Assembly (NCBI RefSeq): GCF_020866965.1
Contig: NZ_JAJATX010000001.1
Coordinates: 62,001 to 126,000 of the forward strand
DNA: 64,000 nt
From: Microvirga roseola
Lineage (GTDB): Bacteria > Pseudomonadota > Alphaproteobacteria > Rhizobiales > Beijerinckiaceae
Direction of reading: 5' to 3'
In this document: piece by piece, positions 28,882-40,685 of the stretch
How positions within the stretch are numbered: position 1 is the first letter of the stretch
Layout: each line of letters begins with the position of its first letter
Translations under genes and position numbers: made by a program
The notes under the pieces: model-generated
What the model saw: only the letters and a program-made list of their open reading frames with translations
Database searches by the model: none
Told to the model about the DNA's origin: nothing

Positions 28882-29670
28882 ATGTGCCGCTTTCTTGCCT
28901 ACCGGGGAGAGCCGATCTTCCTCGACGATCTCGTCTGTGCTCCGGCCCACTCGCTGGTCCACCAGTCGCTGCATGCGGTCGAGGCGAAGACAGGCACGAA
29001 CGGGGACGGCTTCGGCATCGGCTGGTACGCGGAGCGCCAGGAGCCGGGGATCTACCGGGAGGTCCGCCCCGCCTGGTCGGACGAGAACCTGAGAAGCCTG
29101 TGCGAGCAGGTGCGCTCCGGCCTTTTCTTCGCCCATGTGCGCGCCTCCACCGGCACCTCCACGACACGGGCAAACTGCCATCCCTTCTACCACGGCCGCC
29201 ACCTCTTCATGCATAACGGGCAGATCGGCGGCTACGGGCGCATCAAGCGCCGCCTTGAGAGCCTGATTCCGGACGACCTCTACGACCGCCGCCTCGGCAC
29301 GACGGATTCGGAGGCGATTTTCCTCCTCGCGCTGGCCAATGGCCTGGCCGAGGCGCCGGTCGAGGCCATGGCCCGTACGCTCAAGCAGGTGCGCGCCATG
29401 ATGAAGGAGGCCGGGATCGACGAGCCTCTGCGCTTCACAGCCGCCTTCACCGACGGCGAGGATCTTTGGGCCTATCGCTGGGCCTGCGACGCCAAGCCCC
29501 CGACCCTGTATTTCCGGGAGGAGAACGGCAATCTGCTCGTGGTCTCCGAACCCATCGACGACAAGGCGAAGGGCTGGCGGGAGGTGCCGAAAGGCTGCAG
29601 CCTCATCGCCAAGGGCGGCCGCGTCGAGCTGGAATGCCTCAACGAGGCCATGAGCCGGCTGGCGGCCTGA
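28882..29670 (+). CDS. Class II glutamine amidotransferase (YafJ-like)
   Basis: 262 residues. Ntn-type amidotransferase: the start MCRFLAYRG puts the catalytic Cys at position 2, which must be exposed after Met removal; for this reason ATG at 28882 is preferred over the ATG two codons upstream. Further motifs are NGDGFGIGWY, FFAHVRASTG, HPFYHGRHLFMHNGQIG and TDSEAIFLLAL. Stand-alone proteins of this class are of unknown target; some related EgtC proteins act in ergothioneine synthesis, but no other egt gene is present here. Confidence 0.88.
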   Translation: MCRFLAYRGEPIFLDDLVCAPAHSLVHQSLHAVEAKTGTNGDGFGIGWYAERQEPGIYREVRPAWSDENLRSLCEQVRSGLFFAHVRASTGTSTTRANCHPFYHGRHLFMHNGQIGGYGRIKRRLESLIPDDLYDRRLGTTDSEAIFLLALANGLAEAPVEAMARTLKQVRAMMKEAGIDEPLRFTAAFTDGEDLWAYRWACDAKPPTLYFREENGNLLVVSEPIDDKAKGWREVPKGCSLIAKGGRVELECLNEAMSRLAA

Positions 29671-29714
29671 AGCCCTCCGACCTGAGGCGGCTGTCCGGGG
29701 GGCAGATCCGCCCT

Positions 29715-29999
29715 CTAGGAATTCAGCCCGCCGGTCGCCTGGGAGATCAGCGGCAGCAGTGCCCCTTTCAGAGCTTCCATCTGCATCTCGGTTTCGGCCT
29801 GAACAGATCCCGCATTCGGGTTCAGGAGGGCGCGCAGGCGGGCGTTTTCCGCCGCGAGCCGGTCGTTATCGGCCATCAGGATGGCCACCTTCTCCTCGGC
29901 GATGCGCAGGCGGGTCTGAGCCTCGTTCCGCTCCTGCTCACGGATCTGGACTCGGTCGCGCCAGAGCCGGGTCGCGACGGTTTCGGCTTCGTGGTTCAT
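29715..29999 (-). CDS. Small coiled-coil protein of unknown function
   Basis: 94 residues from ATG at 29999 (MNHEAETVATRLWRDRV), with CAGGAG seven bases upstream; a longer reading of 21 more codons has no ribosome site. The middle is a heptad-rich helix (RLRIAEEKVAILMADNDRLAAENARLRALL) typical of a short coiled coil, with a C-terminal QMEALKGALLPLISQATGG. No catalytic motif seen. It stands alone between the amidotransferase and GST genes. Not recognised. Confidence 0.7.
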   Translation of the reverse strand: MNHEAETVATRLWRDRVQIREQERNEAQTRLRIAEEKVAILMADNDRLAAENARLRALLNPNAGSVQAETEMQMEALKGALLPLISQATGGLNS

Positions 30000-30197
30000 G
30001 GGCGGCTCCTGATCGATCAATGGCACGAACACAATGACGAGCCATGGCTCAGCCCCAGCCATGTCTACGGACAGTACAATCTTATTGCGCCATGAGGAAC
30101 TGGCGCCGTACCTTGCCAGGTGAGGGCAGTCGCGTCGGCTCGGCCTTCATGGATATGTGATTGTGCGCGCTGTACCTTAACAGATCGTTGCCGGACC

Positions 30198-30908
30198 TTA
30201 CCCATCCAGCTCCGGATAACGCCGGAAGATGCCGTCCTCGTTGAAGGGGATGCGGCGCGGGCTTTCGCAATAGGCTTTGATGCGCGGTCTTGCGGCGACG
30301 GCCTCGTGCAGCGCCGCCACGCGGGGAAACTCCTTCAGGATCCGCTCGGTGGCTTTGGGAAACGCATAAGAGAGACCCTCGACCGTCTGGAAGAGGGAGA
30401 GATCGGCATAGGTCAGTCTGTCGCCGACGAGATGCTTCTCGCCCGACGGGTTGCGGGCCAGGATGTCCTCGAACCAGCCCAGAAACTTCGGAATCCTGTT
30501 CTCGCGAAAGTCCTCCGCGCGCCGGAGGGCCTCCTCCTTCTGGTCGTCGTAATAGAGGTTCACGCTCACCGGATGATGAGTGTCATGCGCCTCCGCGACG
30601 AGATCCGCGATCGTAAGCTGGATCTGGTGCGTCCACAGGCCCCCGACCGGGTCTTTCGGGGCGAGATCGTGCCGCGCGCCGAGGTAGAGCAGGATCCCTG
30701 CCGTCTGGCTGACGATGGTTTCCCCGTCCTTGAGGAAAGGCGGCGCGAAGGGTGGATGCTCCGCATTTTCCATGATCCGCATCATGGCCTGAATGCCCTT
30801 GGGGCCCCGCGCCACGTCGACGTAGTCCGCTCCCGCTTCTTCGAGCGCCAGCCGCACGAACTCGCCGCGTCCCTGGATGGTCGGCCAGTAATAGAGTTCG
30901 TAGGCCAT
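30198..30908 (-). CDS. Glutathione S-transferase family protein
   Basis: 236 residues. The thioredoxin-like N-domain opens MAYELYYWPTIQGRGEFVRLALEEAGADY, like the sigma/nu-type GSTs with a Tyr/Arg start; the SNAIL-like TVSQ segment (IVSQTAGILLYLG) binds glutathione gamma-Glu. The C-terminal helical domain has LTYADLSLFQ. Start ATG at 30908 after GGGAGCGCCCC. A MarR-type regulator gene lies just upstream on the same strand (34-base gap), so the two may be co-transcribed. Confidence 0.9.
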   Translation of the reverse strand: MAYELYYWPTIQGRGEFVRLALEEAGADYVDVARGPKGIQAMMRIMENAEHPPFAPPFLKDGETIVSQTAGILLYLGARHDLAPKDPVGGLWTHQIQLTIADLVAEAHDTHHPVSVNLYYDDQKEEALRRAEDFRENRIPKFLGWFEDILARNPSGEKHLVGDRLTYADLSLFQTVEGLSYAFPKATERILKEFPRVAALHEAVAARPRIKAYCESPRRIPFNEDGIFRRYPELDG

Positions 30909-30942
30909 GGGGCGCTCCCTTCCTGCGATGTCGGGCGGAGAA

Positions 30943-31431
30943 TTAGGAGGCTGTGTCGGAACGGCCAGAGCCCTCCGCGTCCTCCATCCCTTTGCGCTTG
31001 AGGTCCGCCTGCAGGGCGTCGATGACCTGCCCCATCACACGCAGGAAGGCCTTCCGGGCCACAGGTGGCAGGGGGGCGAGCGCCGCCTCGTTGACGGCCC
31101 GGGCCGCGTCTGTGGCGGGAGCCTCCAGGGCGCGGGCCTTGACGGTCAGATAGATGCACTGCGCCCGCCCGTCCTGCGGATGGGGCCTGCGCTCGATGAG
31201 GCCGTCCCGCTCCATGCGGGTGAGGGTGTTGGCGATGGTCGCCTGCTCCAGGTCGAGGCGCTCCACCAGCTGCTTCTGGGTGAGCCCTTCCTCGCTCCAG
31301 AGCTGGAGCAGGATGGGGAACTGGCCCGTGCTTAAACCCAGCGGCTTGATGCGCTCGGTCAGCGCCGCCGCGAACAGGCGCGCCATATGGTTGACCACAT
31401 AGCCGGCCGATTGGTCCTTGTCGAAACTCAT
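30943..31431 (-). CDS. MarR-family transcriptional regulator
   Basis: 162 residues from ATG at 31431 (MSFDKDQSAGYVVNHM); an upstream in-frame ATG adds 13 residues within the operator region. Winged-helix features: LSTGQFPILLQLW, LTQKQLVERLDLEQATIANTLTRMERDGLIERRPHPQDGRAQCIYLT (recognition helix and wing). Divergent from the ABM-fold/cytochrome b561 pair across about 90 bases that hold three regularly spaced ATAGCGT boxes, so it most likely controls both directions. GST gene follows. Confidence 0.92.
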   Translation of the reverse strand: MSFDKDQSAGYVVNHMARLFAAALTERIKPLGLSTGQFPILLQLWSEEGLTQKQLVERLDLEQATIANTLTRMERDGLIERRPHPQDGRAQCIYLTVKARALEAPATDAARAVNEAALAPLPPVARKAFLRVMGQVIDALQADLKRKGMEDAEGSGRSDTAS

Positions 31432-31447
31432 GGAAGAACTCGGAAAG

Positions 31448-31505
31448 ATAGCGTGCATTCTAATTTGCATAGCGTCCTATTCAATGATATATAGCGTGCT
31501 ATATA
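31448..31505. promoter_or_regulatory. Three ATAGCGT boxes, putative MarR operator
   Basis: Boxes begin at 31448 (ATAGCGTGCAT), 31469 (ATAGCGTCCTAT) and 31491 (ATAGCGTGCTAT); spacing is 21 and 22 bases, two helical turns. The third is the core of a perfect 18-bp palindrome, TATATAGC-GT-GCTATATA (31488-31505). They fill the gap between the MarR gene and the secreted ABM gene, covering both expected promoters. MarR proteins usually bind 16-20-bp palindromes of this form. Confidence 0.7.
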
Positions 31506-31521
31506 CATGCAGGAGGCTATC

Positions 31522-31962
31522 ATGCGTTTCGCCACAATGCTTGCCGCCGCAACGATCGCGGCCGCCGTCCCCGGCAGCACCTTTGCAGAGGAGGGGCCCA
31601 AGCTCTCGGATTTAGCCAGAAGCGACGGCACAAGCTTTGCCGAGCAGCTCCGTTCCGCTCCCGCCGGGCCCATCGTGCTTCTCAATACGTTCCTGGTGCA
31701 GCAGGGTGAGGCCGAGGCCTTCAGGCGGGGCTGGGCAAAAGCCGCCGAAGTGCTGCGCCGGCAACCGGGCTTCGTCTCGACCACCCTTCACCGGCCGGTC
31801 GGCGGCTCGCGCCTGTGGGTCAATCATGCAGTCTGGGAAAGTGCCGGGGCCTTCGCAGCCGCCCTTGCGACGCCCGAGTTTCGGGCTGCCGCCGCCTCCA
31901 TGAAGCAGACCGGCTTCCGCCGTCTCTACCACGCCGAGCCAGCGCTCGGGCCTGCCCTCTGA
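31522..31962 (+). CDS. Secreted antibiotic biosynthesis monooxygenase (ABM) fold protein
   Basis: 146 residues from ATG at 31522, with AGGAGG five bases upstream. Signal peptide RFATMLAAATIAAAVPGSTFAEE, so periplasmic. The mature part is an ABM dimeric alpha-beta barrel: VLLNTFLVQQGEAEAFRRGWAKAAEVLRRQPGFVSTTLHRP, then LWVNHAVWESAGAFAAAL. Family members degrade quinones or haem or only act as scaffolds; function here unknown. Followed by a cytochrome b561 gene 14 bases later, which suggests a shared redox task under MarR control. Confidence 0.82.
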   Translation: MRFATMLAAATIAAAVPGSTFAEEGPKLSDLARSDGTSFAEQLRSAPAGPIVLLNTFLVQQGEAEAFRRGWAKAAEVLRRQPGFVSTTLHRPVGGSRLWVNHAVWESAGAFAAALATPEFRAAAASMKQTGFRRLYHAEPALGPAL

Positions 31963-31976
31963 TCGGGAGATCCGCC

Positions 31977-32516
31977 ATGACGATGAGAAGCACTTCTGAG
32001 CGATACGGAACCGTCGCCCTCGCGCTGCACTGGACGAGCGCAGCGCTGATCCTGGCGCTCATTCCCTTAGGCTTCGCCATGCAATCGGCCCCCGATGCCG
32101 CACGTCTCGGTCTCTACCGGGTTCATGTGGGGATCGGGATCCTCGTCGGGCTTCTGACCCTGGCCCGTCTCCTCTGGTGGCTCGCCCTCGACCGCAGGCC
32201 GGTGCCTTCCGTCTCGCATACGCTCCTTCAACGCCGCCTCGCCAAGGCCGTCCATGCCGGGTTCTACGGCGTGGTGCTCATCCTGGCCGTCAGCGGCATC
32301 GGCATGATGGCGGCAAGTCCCCTGGGCGAAGCGCTCGCCTCCGGCAAGCTTGCGCTCATGCCGGCGGACCTGATGAACCTGCCGCCGCGTCTCGCACATG
32401 GAGCCATGGCGCGGCTCTTGATGGCGCTGCTGGTGCTGCACGTGGCCGGAGCGCTCTACCATCATTGGGTCGGGCGCGATGGGACGCTGGGACGGATGGC
32501 GGTCCGGTTGCGCTGA
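31977..32516 (+). CDS. Cytochrome b561 family membrane protein
   Basis: 179 residues with four hydrophobic helices. Haem-ligand histidines are expected in ALALHWTSA, YRVHVGIGIL, KAVHAGFYGVVLI and LVLHVAGALYHHW, the usual b561 pattern. Such proteins move electrons between quinone and periplasmic partners. ATG at 31977 with GGGAGA six bases upstream, 14 bases after the ABM gene; the two form one unit. Confidence 0.9.
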   Translation: MTMRSTSERYGTVALALHWTSAALILALIPLGFAMQSAPDAARLGLYRVHVGIGILVGLLTLARLLWWLALDRRPVPSVSHTLLQRRLAKAVHAGFYGVVLILAVSGIGMMAASPLGEALASGKLALMPADLMNLPPRLAHGAMARLLMALLVLHVAGALYHHWVGRDGTLGRMAVRLR

Positions 32517-32534
32517 TTCGACCGGCCTTACGCA

Positions 32535-33029
32535 TCAAGCCTCGGAGGCGAGCGTTTCGAGCGCCTCGCCTTCCAGCCGCATGTGGCGGTGGTGGAGGTC
32601 GCGCATGCCAATAGCCTCGTAGAATCGGATGGCCGGGCGGCCTTCTTCGACGAACAGCTCGACCCGTATCCAGCCGCGCTCCAGCGCAATCCTGGCGACA
32701 GCAGCCATCAACATCCGCGCCGCTCCCGTGCGGCGCTCCTGAGGCGCCACATAGAGAGCATGGACGATTCCCATCGGCCTGCCGCGCCAGCCGGCATAGC
32801 CGCGGAAAAAGGATACACATCCCACGGGCGTGTCGTTGCGCAGGGCGATCAACGCCTCGAAGAGGGGATCCGGGCCGAACCGGTCCGCCCGGATCCTCTC
32901 GATCGACGTCCAGGGAGCCTGGCCCGGCAGATGGTCCTCGATCAGCCCGGCAACGAGGCCAAAGATCGCTTCCGAATCCTCGGCAGTCGCCGGACGAATC
33001 TTCAGGTCGCATGAGGCGTGCTCCGGCAT
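32535..33029 (-). CDS. GNAT family N-acetyltransferase
   Basis: 164 residues. GNAT features: IRPATAEDSEAIFGLV start, the GCVSFFRGYAGWRG beta strands, LYVAPQERRTGAARMLM (acetyl-CoA binding motif A) and RPAIRFYEAIGMRD (motif B). Acceptor unknown. The start ATG at 33029 is three bases after the polA stop, so it is co-transcribed with polA. Confidence 0.88.
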   Translation of the reverse strand: MPEHASCDLKIRPATAEDSEAIFGLVAGLIEDHLPGQAPWTSIERIRADRFGPDPLFEALIALRNDTPVGCVSFFRGYAGWRGRPMGIVHALYVAPQERRTGAARMLMAAVARIALERGWIRVELFVEEGRPAIRFYEAIGMRDLHHRHMRLEGEALETLASEA

Positions 33030-33032
33030 TGC

Positions 33033-36080
<3,048 letters not shown>

Positions 36081-36465
36081 CTGGTCTCGGGGCTTATTGG
36101 GGCTGCTCTGAGGGGAAGAAATAGCGGGTTCGGGGGCGGATGGCTATGGGTGGCTGACGGGGAGACCTCGCGGGCCTGCGACAGCATGACCGCCCGTGAG
36201 AGATGCTCGTCCGAAGAGATGCGCGGATCTGCCGTTTTCTTCCATTTTGATGTCTCCAGGGCCTTGGGAAGAAAGGCGTTTCATCCCCTCCGGAGACCTG
36301 TTCCTTGCTCAAGGGAGGCCTTGCCTATGTGCGCAGCAGCACTTCAAAGGCAGCCAGCGAAACGACATAGTGTTGCGAATCCGACTTCCGTAAGGTATGT
36401 GGCTGCGACCGTTATACCGTCTCGTGAGGGATGGTGCCCCACAACAGGAATGCCGGGAGACAGCC
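36081..36465. other. Divergent intergenic region between polA and the RTX gene
   Basis: 385 bases with no gene I can support. A sigma70-like pair TTGCGA-N17-TATGTG at 36373-36401 sits 65 bases before the RTX start; ribosome site GGGAGACAGCC precedes ATG at 36466. The part next to polA should hold its promoter, but I see no clear match. No notable inverted repeat was found. Confidence 0.4.
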
Positions 36466-37967
36466 ATGACCAAGACCTGGAAAGCCGACGCCCTGATCAC
36501 CGACCATGATCAGGCGCGCCCCACCATCACCATGCTGCCGAATGGCGGCTATGTGGCGACCTGGCAGTATCCCAATCAAAGCAGGATCAATATCCGGATC
36601 TATGACGGCGACGGCAATCCGACCGGCCTGAAAAAGCGATCGAGACAGGACCGGGAGCCCAGAACGTCAGCGTCCTTGCCTACAACGACCAGAACGGTGA
36701 CTTCGCCCTGACCTGGAGCGAAGGGACGAAGGGTTCGGGAGACCGGTCGGTCAAGATCCAGGCCTTCAGCATCGACGGAAGCCCCAAGACCGAGAACCCG
36801 GTCACCATCGGCTCCAACCTGCAACTCGCAGAAACCAACATTCCCGCGGTGGCCCGCTATGACGACGGCTATCTGGTGGCTTCCAGCACGGATGGAAGCA
36901 GTGAAGAATGCATCCTGCTGACCTTCCAGGGCACCGACACGCCACGCGAGCCCATAAAAATCCTAGGCCCGAGCCCAGGTCGTCCGGACATCACCCAAAT
37001 TGGCGCAGACCTCTTTGCGGTCACATACAAGGCCGGGGCGAGCGTTTGTGTCGTTACCGTAAATGTCGTCACTCGGACCATTAGCGCAGTCACGGGCGAC
37101 GACACCTACCACGTGGATGGCGCCGACACCGTCTTCGAGTTCGCCGGCGCGGGCTACGACAAGGTGGTGGTGACCACCAGCTACACCCTGACCGAGGGCT
37201 CGCAGGTCGAGGCCATCGAGGTCGCCGCACTGGCAGGCGTCACCCTGACCGGCAACAGCGCGTGGAACACGCTGTCCGGCAATGCCGGCAACGATGCGCT
37301 CCACGGCCAGGCCGGCAATGATGTCGTCGACGGCGGCGTCGGCGCGGACGTGATGCATGGCGGGCTGGGCGACGACGTGTTCTACGTCGACAACGCCGGC
37401 GACCAGGTGGTGGAGGCAAAGGGCGGCGGCCGGGATACGGTCTACGCCAGCGCCAACTTCGCCAGCCGTTCGAGCTACGAGGTGGATGTCATCTACGCCA
37501 CCGCCGGCCACTCCAACCTCTCGCTCGAGGGCGACAAGGCGGCCAACTCGATCTACGGCAACGCGGGCAAGAACAAGCTCTGGGGCGGGTCGGGCAACGA
37601 CTATCTCAAGGGCGGCTCGGGCAAGGACACCTTCGTGTTCGACACCAAGCTCTATTCGGCGAAGACCAACAAGAGCAAGGACCTGGACAAGATCGCGGAC
37701 TTCAAGGTCAAGGACGACACGATCTGGCTCGACAACAAATACTTCAAGAAGATCGGCTCCGGCTCGGAGCGCAAGCCCAAGAAGCTGAAGAAGGACTTCT
37801 TCACCGTCGGCTCCGAGGCCGAGGACCGCAACGACCGCATCGTCTACGACAAGAAGAAGGGCGTGCTGTACTACGATGCCGACAGCTCGGGCTCGAAGGA
37901 CGCGGTGGCGTTCGCCAAGCTCAAGAAGAACCTCAAGATGACCTACAAGGATTTCTACGTCATCTGA
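36466..37967 (+). pseudogene. RTX-type calcium-binding protein, interrupted by a -1 frameshift
   Basis: About 500 residues if the two frames are joined. The first frame runs from ATG at 36466 (MTKTWKADALITDHDQARPT) to a stop at 36709-36711; sensible sequence then continues in the -1 frame from about 36630, through PGAQNVSVLAYNDQNG and IQAFSIDGSP, to 37967. The switch falls at CTG AAA AAG CG (36628-36638). The N-terminal part resembles repeats of secreted surface proteins; from about 37280 there are GGxGxD-type repeats (GNAGNDALHG, GGVGADVMHG, GGLGDDVF, GGSGNDYLKGGSGKDTFVF) for calcium binding and type I secretion. No T1SS genes are near. A missing A (six becoming five), a sequencing error or programmed frameshifting are all possible. 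Confidence 0.75.
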
Positions 37968-37988
37968 GGCTGAGCGGATTGCGACGCG

Positions 37989-38023
37989 AAAAGGCCCCGG
38001 CGGCAACCCCGCCGGGGCCTTTT
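37989..38023. terminator. Strong bidirectional terminator
   Basis: Perfect 15-bp stem AAAAGGCCCCGGCGG / CCGCCGGGGCCTTTT with a five-base loop, between the stops of the RTX gene (37967, plus) and the ROK gene (38051, minus). Confidence 0.92.
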
Positions 38024-38050
38024 GCCGTTCGCAGGCCCGCGCGGAAGGCC

Positions 38051-39253
38051 TCACGCCGCCTTCAGCCGCGCCAGGTCGAAATCAAGCTCGCGCAAGGCCT
38101 GCATCACCACGCCTTCCGTCAGCAGGTCCATGGAGGAGTCCACCACATGGATGGCGGCGAGGTCCCGCAGCTCCGGGATGGTCTGGATAGCGAGCGCCGC
38201 TTCGAAGGAGGGGCGCAGCAGGTCCATGGCCCGCGTGCCGGGGCCGCAGATCACGATGTGGTCAGGCTCGAGCGTCTGGACCAGGATGCCCACCGCATCG
38301 CCCAGAACTTCGCCCGCCGCCTGGAACAGGTTCAGGAGCGCGGGGTCGCCGGCGCGGGCCTGGGCGACGATCGCCTCCATGGAGTCTTCGCTCGGGATCA
38401 GCGTGGTCGGAGCCGGGCGGTGGTCGATGAGCTGGGCGTCCCGGTGAAGAGCGTAATCGGCGAGATAGGCCTCGATGCAGCCGCGCCCACCGCAGCGGCA
38501 TTGCGGGCCGCTCCGGCGCAGGCGCACATGGCCGAACTCGCTGCCGCCGGATCGCGCGCCGCGATAGAGCTCCCCCTGGACGAGGAGGCCCAGGCCCACG
38601 CCGTCCCCCACCATCAGGCAGGCGGTCCGCCCGGAGCGGAAGTCGGGATTACGCTGGGCGATGGCGAAGGCCATGGCGCTGGCGTCGTTCTCGATCAGGA
38701 CCGGCTTGCCGAGCCGGCGCTCCAGGCCCGCCGCGAGCGGCAGATCGCGGGCGCCGAGCACCGGGCTCCAGGCCACGATGCCGTCGCGGGTGTCCACATA
38801 GCCCTGGCAGGCCAGCCCCACCGCCTTCACGTCGGACGCGCCTGTCTCTGCGGCGAAGGCGGTGATCGTCTCCGCCAGGACGTCCATCAGCTCCTCGGCC
38901 TCGAGATTGCGCAGGGGGCGCTCCACGTGGCGGCTTGCCCGGTTGCGCCCGGCGCTGTCCACGAGCCGCAGCTCGATGCGGTTGAAGCCGGTCCAGACCC
39001 CCACCACGAAGCCGAGTGTGTCGGCGAAGAACAGGCGCACCTTGGGGCGGCCCCGCAGCAGGCCCGACGCATGCTCGCCGCTCTCCTCCGTCACCAGGAT
39101 GCCCTCGTCCAGAAGGCTGGCGGTCAGGTCGGAAACGCTGGCCGGGCTCATGCCGAGGCGCTGGCCGATCTCCACCCGCGCCAAAGGGCCCTCGCGACGC
39201 AGCACGTCGAGCAGACGGCGCCGGGCGGATTCGCGGGGGGAGAGAGGGATCAT
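38051..39253 (-). CDS. ROK-family transcriptional repressor (probable xylose regulator)
   Basis: 400 residues. N-terminal winged helix (RLGMSPASVSDLTASLLDEGIL) followed by a ROK sugar-kinase fold: VENDASA-like IENDASAMAFA, VGDGVGLGLLVQG, SEFGHVRL and the zinc motif CRCGGRGCIEAYL. Such XylR/NagC-like proteins repress until sugar binds. It is divergent from xylF across about 230 bases that hold a TTTATTC-N7-GAATAAA palindrome, so D-xylose control of the adjacent operon is likely. Confidence 0.9.
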   Translation of the reverse strand: MIPLSPRESARRRLLDVLRREGPLARVEIGQRLGMSPASVSDLTASLLDEGILVTEESGEHASGLLRGRPKVRLFFADTLGFVVGVWTGFNRIELRLVDSAGRNRASRHVERPLRNLEAEELMDVLAETITAFAAETGASDVKAVGLACQGYVDTRDGIVAWSPVLGARDLPLAAGLERRLGKPVLIENDASAMAFAIAQRNPDFRSGRTACLMVGDGVGLGLLVQGELYRGARSGGSEFGHVRLRRSGPQCRCGGRGCIEAYLADYALHRDAQLIDHRPAPTTLIPSEDSMEAIVAQARAGDPALLNLFQAAGEVLGDAVGILVQTLEPDHIVICGPGTRAMDLLRPSFEAALAIQTIPELRDLAAIHVVDSSMDLLTEGVVMQALRELDFDLARLKAA

Positions 39254-39267
39254 GGTGGGGACTGCAC

Positions 39268-39288
39268 TTTATTCGCGAAATGAATAAA
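39268..39288. promoter_or_regulatory. Candidate ROK operator
   Basis: TTTATTC-GCGAAAT-GAATAAA: perfect seven-bp arms, 14 bases upstream of the ROK gene start and some 200 bases before xylF. AT-rich arms around a short GC-containing centre are usual for ROK repressors. The downstream 39300-39400 stretch is also AT-rich and probably holds the xylF promoter. Confidence 0.55.
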
Positions 39289-39485
39289 ACAATTCCGATC
39301 TGATAGCATATCCGACGAAAATATAACCGGTAACTGGCTTGAAGACCGGATCGATTACGGTAATTATTTTCCCGCTCGAAAAATTAAGAATGGCAGGCGA
39401 GCCATGTCCGTCCACCCTCAACGGGTCGACAGCCTGCCAGAAGCAGAAGGGGCACGGCGAGGAATGCGCCGCCCAGGAGGAAACG

Positions 39486-40532
39486 ATGGTATTGAAAAAT
39501 CTCGCTCTGATCAGTTTCGCCGCCCTGACGCTGTCGGCCACGACGGCCCTCGCGCAAGGGAAGGGTCCCACCGTCGGCGTCAGCTGGTCCAACTTCCAGG
39601 AAGAGCGCTGGAAGACCGACGAAGCAGCTATCAAGGCCGCTATCGAGAAGGCCGGCGGCACCTATGTCTCGGCGGACGCCCAGTCCTCGCCGGCCAAGCA
39701 GCTCACCGACATCGAGAGTCTCATCGCCCGCGGCGCGGATGCGCTGATCGTGCTGGCGCAGGATTCGGACGCCATCCGCCCGGCCGTGGAGAAGGCCATC
39801 GCCGAGGGTATCCCGGTCGTCGGCTATGACCGCCTCATCGAGATCCCGCAGGCCTTCTATCTCACCTTCGACAACGTCGAGGTCGGCCGTCTCCAGGCCC
39901 GCGAAGTAATGAAGGTGAAGCCCGAGGGCAACTACGTCTTCATCAAGGGCTCCGGCTCCGATCCGAATGCGGACTTCCTGTTCCAGGGCTCGATGGAAGT
40001 GCTCAAGCCCGCCATCGACGCCGGCAAGATCAAGAATGTCGGCGAGGCCTACACGGACGGCTGGCTCCCTGCCAACGCGCAGCGGAACATGGAGCAGTTC
40101 CTCACCAAGAACAACAACAAGGTCGATGCGGTCGTCGCGGCCAATGACGGCACGGCGGGCGGCGCCATCGCGGCTCTTGCCGCGCAGGGCATGGCAGGCT
40201 CGGTGCCGGTCTCCGGTCAGGACGCCGACAAGGCGGCCCTCAACCGCGTGGCGCGCGGCACGCAGACCGTGACGGTGTTCAAGGATGCCCGCGACCTCGG
40301 CCGCAACGCGGCGGAAATCGCGGTGCAGCTCGCGGGCGGCAAGAAGCTCAACGAGATCCAGGGCGCGACGACCTGGAACCAGGGCCCGAAGAAGCAGAAC
40401 ATGACCGCTCTCTTCCTGCGCCCGGTGGCGATCACGAAGGACAACCTCAACGTCGTGATCGACGCGGGCTGGGCCTCGAAGGACGTGGTCTGCCAGGGCG
40501 TCGAGAAGGGCACCGTCAAAGCCTGCGACTAA
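39486..40532 (+). CDS. xylF: D-xylose ABC transporter, periplasmic binding protein
   Basis: 348 residues with signal peptide [23 protein letters not shown]. Strongly XylF-like through its length: [88 protein letters not shown] and [27 protein letters not shown] at 39486 has AGGAGG six bases upstream; in-frame ATGs further up would place the signal peptide inside. First gene of the xylose uptake operon. Confidence 0.94.
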   Translation: MVLKNLALISFAALTLSATTALAQGKGPTVGVSWSNFQEERWKTDEAAIKAAIEKAGGTYVSADAQSSPAKQLTDIESLIARGADALIVLAQDSDAIRPAVEKAIAEGIPVVGYDRLIEIPQAFYLTFDNVEVGRLQAREVMKVKPEGNYVFIKGSGSDPNADFLFQGSMEVLKPAIDAGKIKNVGEAYTDGWLPANAQRNMEQFLTKNNNKVDAVVAANDGTAGGAIAALAAQGMAGSVPVSGQDADKAALNRVARGTQTVTVFKDARDLGRNAAEIAVQLAGGKKLNEIQGATTWNQGPKKQNMTALFLRPVAITKDNLNVVIDAGWASKDVVCQGVEKGTVKACD

Positions 40533-40559
40533 ACCTCTGGCCTGAAAAGCTCCGCCTCC

Positions 40560-40669
40560 GTGTCATCCCCGGCTGGAGGCGGCCATAACGCTGGGGGAAG
40601 GGGATCCATCGCCACGTCCTCGTGTTTGTGGATCCCCTTTCTGCACCTGCGACGCGCCGGGGATGACAC
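40560..40669. repeat. 110-bp fold-back palindrome between xylF and xylH
   Basis: Perfect 14-bp ends GTGTCATCCCCGGC / GCCGGGGATGACAC enclose inner arms GGGGATCCA (40600-40608) / TGGATCCCC (40629-40637). The element starts 28 bases after the xylF stop and ends 16 bases before xylH. An RNA hairpin here could protect the xylF message or reduce reading into xylH, as the REP between malE and malF does in E. coli. It resembles dispersed GTCATCCC palindromes. Confidence 0.8.
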
Positions 40670-40685
40670 CCTCTTGTGTGAAGCC

